A stretch of 19,038 bases of DNA from Oscillospiraceae bacterium. Lineage in GTDB: Bacteria > Bacillota > Clostridia > Oscillospirales > Ruminococcaceae. Of the stretch, positions 15,345-19,038 are shown in pieces. The notes beneath the pieces are model-generated. The model saw only the letters and a list, made by a program, of their open reading frames with translations, ran no database searches and was not told the DNA's origin. The DNA lies in NCBI GenBank assembly GCA_900768705.1, contig CAAGEB010000101.1:1-19038 (forward strand). The letters are read 5' to 3'. The position numbers and the translations under genes were made by a program. Position 1 is the first letter of the stretch, and the number at the start of each line of letters is the position of its first letter.

Positions 15345-16376
15345 TTATTCCGGTGAAGCTCCCATCTCCGACTTTGAGGAAAGAAGCTGACCGCAGGCAG
15401 CAGAAAGGTCCGCTCCGAACTCGTGACGCTTAGTGGCAATCACTCCGCCCTTCTTCAGCTCACCGCAAAAGTCCGAAATCACCTGCTCCTCAGGCTTTCG
15501 GAAACCGCTGTCCGTTGCATTGTACGGAATGAGATTAACATAGAAATCCCGCCCGCCTATAAGGTCGCAGAGCTGCTTTGCGAAGTCGGCACTGTCGTTT
15601 ATTCCCGCCAAAAGAATATATTCCAAAGCCACCCGCTTATGGGTTTTCACGGCATAATACTCCGCTGCTTTCATAACCTCGCTTATAGGATATTTCCGGT
15701 TTATGGGCATAAGAGCGTCCCGAAGCTCGTCATTGGGGGCGTGAAGGCTTATGGCAAGACTGCATGGAAATTCCATATCCGCATATTCGTATATTTTCGG
15801 CACAATTCCGCAGGTGGAAACCGTAACATGACGCCTGCCCACCGCAAGACCCTTATCGTGGCTGACAATGCTGCAAAAATCCCTGACCGCTTCAAAATTA
15901 TCGAAAGGTTCTCCGATACCCATTACGGAAACCCCCTCTATTTTGCAGGAAAATTCCCGGGAAACAGACAGAACCTGACCCATAATTTCACCCGCCGTAA
16001 GATTTCTGCGTTTGAGCATTGTGCCGCTTTTGCAGAATTTACAGCCCATATTGCACCCCACCTGGGTTGAAACACAGACGCAGTTTCCGAACCGCTGACG
16101 CATAAGCACTGTTTCGGCATACTCGCCGTCGGCAAACCTTACCAGCAACTTGGCGGTATTTTCGTTCTCACGGCGTTCAATAATCTCCGGCAATCCGAAG
16201 AAGAAATTGTCCTCCAACAGTTTTGTTACCCTGCCGCAATATCCAAGCTCCGGAAAAGAGGTTATCCCTCGCTTGTATATACCGTCGATAATTGCTCCCG
16301 CCTTTGCGGGATTTTCACCGTGTTCCCGCAGAAAATGCTGTAAGAACCCGATGGTTGCTCCATAAATATTTTCCAT
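15345..16376 (-). CDS. RlmN/Cfr-family 23S rRNA radical SAM methyltransferase
   Basis: 343 residues. RlmN/Cfr enzymes methylate A2503 of 23S rRNA (RlmN at C2, Cfr at C8) by a radical SAM mechanism; RlmN also acts on tRNA A37. The [4Fe-4S] cysteines are C108, C112 and C115 in CNMGCKFC, and the methyl-carrying cysteine is C328 in LSAACGQL. SAM-binding GIGEP lies at 153-157, HVTVSTCGIVPKI at 183-195 and LAISLHAPNDELR at 207-219. It reads CKSG after the cluster and GEPFDNF where canonical RlmN has C(A/S)TG and GEPLLN, which marks a distinct paralogue group. I therefore leave the symbol empty. GGGAG precedes the ATG, and the FUSC-HAD gene ends 12 bp upstream. Confidence 0.88.
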   Translation of the reverse strand: MENIYGATIGFLQHFLREHGENPAKAGAIIDGIYKRGITSFPELGYCGRVTKLLEDNFFFGLPEIIERRENENTAKLLVRFADGEYAETVLMRQRFGNCVCVSTQVGCNMGCKFCKSGTMLKRRNLTAGEIMGQVLSVSREFSCKIEGVSVMGIGEPFDNFEAVRDFCSIVSHDKGLAVGRRHVTVSTCGIVPKIYEYADMEFPCSLAISLHAPNDELRDALMPINRKYPISEVMKAAEYYAVKTHKRVALEYILLAGINDSADFAKQLCDLIGGRDFYVNLIPYNATDSGFRKPEEQVISDFCGELKKGGVIATKRHEFGADLSAACGQLLSSKSEMGASPE

Positions 16377-16388
16377 AAATCTCCCATT

Positions 16389-17648
16389 TCACCCGCCGAA
16401 GCTGTGTTGAATTTCCTTCACCACACTGTTCATATCATTACGGGCGCAAATATAATTCTCAGCCTGCAGCTCCTTTGTGCCGACGGTGACAATACAGTCC
16501 GCTCCCGACTCCGAAAGCAGATACTGCTGCATATTTTTTCTGCCTGCGTTTTTATTGTAAATTTTGATATAGCTGTATCCCGCATAATCATCCGAGGGAT
16601 AGCAGAGAATTTTCAGCTTGTCCGCATATCCGAGAGCTTTCAGCTTTTCATAAAAGCTCATAATTTTCCCGGTTTCGTCAATTATCATTAGATAAATTAC
16701 CCGATCATCGGGACGAGGGTCACGCTTGACATAATTACGGTACGGAGAACGGTGCAGATCCTCGTAAACCCTTTGCTCCGCTTCATTGTGGAATTCGCCG
16801 TAATAAATTATCAGAATTTCGTCGCAAAGCGCATTGACAAAGCAGTGCATTCCCGCCTGTGCTATCATTTCCCGCAGTTCATTTGCGGTGTCCGGAGAAA
16901 TTACATACGCTCTGAGGTAGCTTTTCTGACCTATATCATAAAGTGCCGCACCGTCCATAACTATCACCGGCAGCTTGATATGCACATCGTCCAGCGGCTT
17001 CATAAGAGAAGCAGGGGTGCGTATTGTGGATACGGAAAGCAGCAAGCCTTCGTCCAGCATACGGTTTATTTCCACTCTGGAAAAAGGGGTGAGCTGTTCC
17101 CTGTCCGTGTGAAGCATATCGTCCAGCTCCGCAATGAAAAGCACATTTTTCCGCTTTTTCCGAGGAATTCTCACCGAATTAAGCAGCATTGCAATACCCA
17201 GTCCGATAAAGGTATCAACCACACGGTTCAGCACGAAAATAAAGGGATTTTCGTCGCCTATGTGATTTACCGTAATGCTCAGGAAAACTACACAGGAAAA
17301 ATATGAAGCGTTCTTTTTCCCGAGAAGAAGCGTTGAATAAATCACAGGAATAATCATCACCGCTGTCAAAGCAAAGCCCCAGACCGAGTTATAGCAATTG
17401 AAGCAGTAAATTTCCAATAAGAGTGAAATAAGTCCGAACGCCGCACCCACAAGCGTTCCCGTTGTCCGCTGAACCACCATTGATAGCGTTTTGCCCGTGT
17501 AGGGCTGAATACACTGGAGTACGCTGAGCATTGAATAAAAGGGTATCCCCTGCCTGCCTCTGATAAGATATACCAGATAGCACAGAAACACCCCCACCGC
17601 AGATTTAATTATCCGCATTCCGATTGCCGGGATTTTCTTTTCCTTCAT
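16389..17648 (-). CDS. FUSC/ArAE-like membrane domain fused to a degenerate HAD domain
   Basis: 419 residues. The first ~157 carry about six hydrophobic segments with the R-x-x-G-T-L-x-G-x-x-x-G repeat typical of FUSC/aromatic acid exporter domains (RTTGTLVGAAFG, about 61-72). After a basic linker (RIPRKKRK) comes a Cof-type HAD fold. Motif I reads AELDDM in place of FDLDGT, so the nucleophile is Glu174, and motif II reads STIR in place of ATGR. The cap region (LPVIVMDGAALYD) is kept, the motif III lysine (Lys370) is kept, and motif IV GDxxND is lost (TVGTKE). The HAD part is probably not catalytic and may bind a ligand or partner. ATG 17648 is chosen because AAGGTGG lies 5 nt upstream. First gene of an operon with the RlmN-like gene. 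Confidence 0.8.
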   Translation of the reverse strand: MKEKKIPAIGMRIIKSAVGVFLCYLVYLIRGRQGIPFYSMLSVLQCIQPYTGKTLSMVVQRTTGTLVGAAFGLISLLLEIYCFNCYNSVWGFALTAVMIIPVIYSTLLLGKKNASYFSCVVFLSITVNHIGDENPFIFVLNRVVDTFIGLGIAMLLNSVRIPRKKRKNVLFIAELDDMLHTDREQLTPFSRVEINRMLDEGLLLSVSTIRTPASLMKPLDDVHIKLPVIVMDGAALYDIGQKSYLRAYVISPDTANELREMIAQAGMHCFVNALCDEILIIYYGEFHNEAEQRVYEDLHRSPYRNYVKRDPRPDDRVIYLMIIDETGKIMSFYEKLKALGYADKLKILCYPSDDYAGYSYIKIYNKNAGRKNMQQYLLSESGADCIVTVGTKELQAENYICARNDMNSVVKEIQHSFGG

Positions 17649-17743
17649 TCTGTCCACCTTTTTATTGCATTATATATTTTTACCGGACTTCTGCCCGGCT
17701 GCATTCCGTGAACCCGCTCCCCGACATTATAATCTACCGGATA

Positions 17744-17772
17744 ATTATACTACTTTTTTCACAAAATGTCAA
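17744..17772 (-). promoter_or_regulatory. Promoter of the FUSC-HAD/rlmN-like operon
   Basis: Minus strand TTGACA (17772-17767), 17 bp, TATAAT (17749-17744). The leader of about 90 nt contains a small GC hairpin (CCGG-rich, 17683-17698). Confidence 0.9.
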
Positions 17773-17841
17773 GACAAATCCCGATTAATACACATATACC
17801 AAAAAAATTTTCAAAAAATTTCTTTTTTTCAAAAAAACCTA

Positions 17842-17870
17842 TTGACAAGTCTGCTTTCCTGTGGTATAAT
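17842..17870 (+). promoter_or_regulatory. Promoter of the tRNA-Pro genes
   Basis: TTGACA (17842-17847), 17 bp, TATAAT (17865-17870), 16 bp before the first tRNA-Pro. I see no good separate promoter for the second tRNA. Confidence 0.9.
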
Positions 17871-17886
17871 ATTAACCGTTGGATAT

Positions 17887-17963
17887 CTGGGTGTGGCGCA
17901 GATTGGTAGCGCGCTACCTTGGGGTGGTAGAGGCCGCAGGTTCAAATCCTGTCACTCAGACCA
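17887..17963 (+). tRNA. tRNA-Pro(GGG)
   Basis: 77 nt with encoded CCA. Acceptor CTGGGTG pairs with CACTCAG (one G-T). The anticodon stem CTACC/GGTAG holds loop TTGGGGT, anticodon GGG, reading CCC/CCU. T-arm CAGGTTCAAATCCTG. Confidence 0.95.
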
Positions 17964-17974
17964 ATACATTTTTG

Positions 17975-18006
17975 AATCGGTAGCGTTTTAAACCCTACCG
18001 ATTTTT
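17975..18006 (+). terminator. Terminator between the two tRNA-Pro genes
   Basis: AATCGGTAG (17975-17983) pairs with CTACCGATT (17995-18003), ending in a T-run to 18006. If efficient, the second tRNA needs its own promoter in 18007-18080, where I found none convincing; a TCCGGG/CCCGGA hairpin lies at about 18045-18064. Confidence 0.75.
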
Positions 18007-18080
18007 AGGTTGTTGATATTTTCATTATCTATCCAATGAACAGCTCCGGGCTGTAATTCCCGGAAATCAAATTATTTTTT

Positions 18081-18156
18081 CGGGGTGTAGCGCAGTTGGT
18101 AGCGCGCGACATTTGGGATGTTGAGGCCGCAGGTTCGAATCCTGTCACTCCGACCA
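18081..18156 (+). tRNA. tRNA-Pro(TGG)
   Basis: 76 nt with encoded CCA. Acceptor CGGGGTG pairs with CACTCCG. Anticodon stem CGACA/TGTTG with loop TTTGGGA gives anticodon TGG. T-arm CAGGTTCGAATCCTG. A second proline isoacceptor beside GGG. Confidence 0.96.
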
Positions 18157-18238
18157 GCGGCAGGCTGCCGCACCCAATCCGCCCCCACTTTGATGTGGGG
18201 GCGATTTTTATGCCGGAGATGACAAATCCACAAAGCCA
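18157..18238 (+). repeat. tRNA-linked hairpin repeat, copy after tRNA-Pro
   Basis: Immediately after CCA is GCGGCAG-G-CTGCCGC (18157-18171). ACCCAATCCG follows, then CCCCCAC/GTGGGGG around TTTGAT (18182-18201) and GATTTTTATGCC. It has the same two-hairpin plan and almost the same core as unit 2 after tRNA-Leu (14533 onward), while the first hairpin differs in sequence but keeps pairing. The second hairpin with its T5 run can act as a terminator. Confidence 0.7.
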
Positions 18239-18258
18239 CAATATCGCATTGAAAAACA

Positions 18259-18301
18259 GCTCTCAACCCGCTTAGTTATGCGGATTGAGAGCTTTTATTT
18301 T
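18259..18301 (+). terminator. Strong intrinsic terminator
   Basis: GCTCTCAACCCGC (18259-18271) pairs with GCGGATTGAGAGC (18280-18292) with one mismatch, followed by TTTTATTTT. It backs up the tRNA-Pro transcript end. Confidence 0.85.
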
Positions 18302-18480
18302 ACCCTATTTTTTCTTACTCACCTATTGTTTTTTTATCACGCTTTTTGCAAATATGGGTGTCAAGATGGGTGTCAAGTTTAGTATATAAACAAAACCCTT
18401 CCCGGAATTTCCGAGCGGATTCATTTGCTGTTAGCGCTACAGGTATTTATGCAGCGAATAATTCACAACAGCGATTTCGG
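18302..18480. other. Intergenic stretch with a 12-bp tandem repeat
   Basis: I see no gene. ATGGGTGTCAAG occurs twice in tandem (18354-18377), read in frame as MGVKMGVKFSI followed by a stop. The open frame upstream runs only through the terminator, so this is not a gene as it stands. It may be the scar of an integrase 3' end beside a tRNA, but nothing else supports that. Confidence 0.4.
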
Positions 18481-18657
18481 TTAATGCGTTTTCATCTGCT
18501 CCAGTCTCGCAGCAATTTCATCGTTAATAAAAGCCTCTCCGCACTGGTCACATTTCAAGCACGGGACATTCTTAATCACTACAACGCAATTGCCAATTTC
18601 CACAACACGAGTTGTGGTGCTTTCAATCATATCTCCCTTGCAAAAGAAACATTTCAT
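18481..18657 (-). CDS. YgiT-type zinc-finger antitoxin
   Basis: 58 residues. Paired zinc ligands CFFC (Cys3, Cys6) and CLKCDQCG (Cys33, Cys36, Cys39) around a short beta segment (RVVEIGNCVVVIKNVP), then a helical tail (DEIAARLEQM), as in the N-terminal domain of MqsA and the short YgiT-type proteins. These are usually antitoxins encoded right after a DUF4258 or MqsR-like toxin. Here the stop of a DUF4258 remnant lies one base before this ATG. The start at 18657 (MKCFFC) is chosen by family; the ribosome site is weak, in line with translational coupling to the lost toxin. Confidence 0.85.
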   Translation of the reverse strand: MKCFFCKGDMIESTTTRVVEIGNCVVVIKNVPCLKCDQCGEAFINDEIAARLEQMKTH

Positions 18658-18658
18658 A

Positions 18659-18736
18659 TTACTTAATCGACTTTCTTGTCTTAAAGTCATCTTCCCACTT
18701 ATCCGTTGCAGGATAATATGCTGTTATTATCCATAT
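18659..18736 (-). pseudogene. 3' remnant of a DUF4258 toxin gene
   Basis: The last ~25 codons, reading KIWIITAYYPATDKWEDDFKTRK and ending in IK-stop, match the C-terminus typical of DUF4258 proteins that pair with YgiT-type antitoxins. Upstream of IWIITAYY the reading frame enters the MITE-like repeat at 18737 and no toxin sequence continues. DUF4258 proteins are normally about 75-100 residues, so roughly two thirds are gone. No 5' part is seen on the far side of the repeat. Confidence 0.75.
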
Positions 18737-18942
18737 TTTAGGCAATACCGCACAGAGATTGTGTGCATATTGCGCCGTCAGATTATAGAGTGTTCGCCCG
18801 ACATCCTGTCGATCGTCAGATTGTACAAATTTAACGCAGGCTAGCTGTACGCAGCGTTTTCCGCCGAAGGCGGATAATGCGGTCAAGCGAAATTTTGTGC
18901 ACGCATTATGCGCTTTGCACAAAACGCTATGACGGAAAATAT
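18737..18942. repeat. MITE-like intergenic repeat, left part
   Basis: Starts with TTTAGGCAATACCGCACA (18737-18754), the inverted counterpart of 213-230. Shared blocks follow: GCGCCGTCAG (18772-18781), TCGTCAGATTGTACAA and GACGGAAAATATG (ending about 18943). It contains the hairpins CGAC-ATCCT-GTCG (18799-18811) and CCGCC/GGCGG (about 18861-18873). The opposite terminal repeat is missing; instead a duplicated promoter block begins. It may be a truncated copy or a member with a different right end. It sits inside a former DUF4258 gene. Confidence 0.6.
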
Positions 18943-18984
18943 GTGATGTGCTATAATAAAGTTGTGATGTGCTATAATAAAGTT
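18943..18984 (+). promoter_or_regulatory. Tandem 21-bp duplication carrying two -10 boxes
   Basis: Two exact 21-bp units, each beginning GTGATGTGCTATAATAAAG, at 18943-18963 and 18964-18984. Each contains TATAAT (18952-18957, 18973-18978). A degenerate third, GTGATATAATAAA, starts at 19003. The -35 of the first would be ATGACG (18929-18934), inside the repeat element. They probably drive the gene starting at 19033. Confidence 0.55.
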
Positions 18985-19032
18985 GTAACACCCACCCCCA
19001 AAGTGATATAATAAACACAGGAGGGAAAAGCA

Positions 19033-19038
19033 ATGGCA
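19033..19038 (+). CDS. Start of an off-window gene (two codons)
   Basis: AGGAGGG (19019-19025) lies 7 nt before ATG GCA at 19033, a strong ribosome site downstream of the duplicated promoter. Only Met-Ala is visible, so no function can be assigned. Confidence 0.6.

Noticed and set aside
17750..17766. TTGTGAA in the FUSC-HAD promoter spacer as a Rex site
   Set aside because: Only one half-site is present; the other half (GTAGTAT) does not fit.
18029..18241. Minus-strand ORF across tRNA-Pro with GFEPAAS-like sequence and GIKIAPTSKWGRIG
   Set aside because: Antisense of the tRNA plus the hairpin repeat; the repeat-derived part recurs at 14498-14683 for the same reason.
18659..19033. 124-codon minus-strand ORF as a whole gene
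   Set aside because: Only its last ~25 codons resemble a protein (DUF4258); the rest translates the repeat element and a promoter region.

Overview
The window looks like a piece of a Clostridia chromosome, most likely a Ruminococcus-like member of the Oscillospiraceae/Ruminococcaceae. The reasons are AGGAGG-type ribosome sites, near-perfect TTGACA-N17-TATAAT promoters, T-rich intrinsic terminators, a FeoA-FeoB fusion, an ECF riboflavin S-component behind an FMN riboswitch, a YtrA-type ABC operon, Rex, and an acnA-icd pair with a eukaryote-type ICDH. This placement is inference; no marker gene in the window fixes the genus.

Layout, left to right. 1-273: part of a MITE-like intergenic repeat, then a terminator for an off-window gene. 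331-4421 (+): promoter, feoAB, a tiny FeoB-associated Cys-rich membrane protein, a second promoter inside its tail, FMN riboswitch plus terminator, ribU, a DUF5662 gene, and a bidirectional terminator. 4440-5142 (-): a DUF308 membrane protein with its own promoter. 5152-8458 (-): a GntR/YtrA regulator, ABC ATPase and permease operon with overlapping genes and an operator at the promoter. 8465-8782: a terminator and hairpin-rich intergenic DNA. 8783-12873 (-): acnA, a probable small membrane protein, icd and rex, behind a promoter that carries a near-consensus Rex site. 12936-14253 (+): a lipoprotein with a papain-like (NlpC/P60 or Amidase_6-like) domain. 14291-14446 (+): tRNA-Leu(CAA), followed by tandem hairpin repeats. 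14760-15300 (-): a small protein of unknown function. 15345-17772 (-): an operon of a FUSC-like membrane domain fused to a degenerate HAD domain, then an RlmN/Cfr-family radical SAM methyltransferase. 17842-18301 (+): tRNA-Pro(GGG) and tRNA-Pro(TGG), the second followed by the same hairpin repeat. 18481-18736 (-): a YgiT-type zinc-finger antitoxin and the 3' stub of its DUF4258 partner. 18737-19038: another copy of the MITE-like repeat, then a duplicated promoter and the first two codons of an off-window gene.

How the parts work together. The first block handles iron uptake (Feo) and riboflavin uptake (RibU under FMN control). acnA and icd convert citrate to 2-oxoglutarate with production of NADPH. 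Rex, encoded at the end of that operon, probably represses it from a site over the -35 box, giving a redox feedback loop. The Ytr-like operon is self-regulated in the usual pattern.

The most unusual signals are in the non-coding DNA. A repeat family with terminal inverted repeats lies at both ends of the window, and one copy has cut off the DUF4258 toxin gene. A hairpin family keeps its 5-nt loop (ATCCT or ATCGT) while its stems vary with pairing kept. A tRNA-linked two-hairpin repeat occurs after two of the three tRNAs. Also worth attention are the small ORF between acnA and icd and the membrane-bound HAD domain that has lost its catalytic aspartate. I saw no CRISPR array, prophage or complete transposase.
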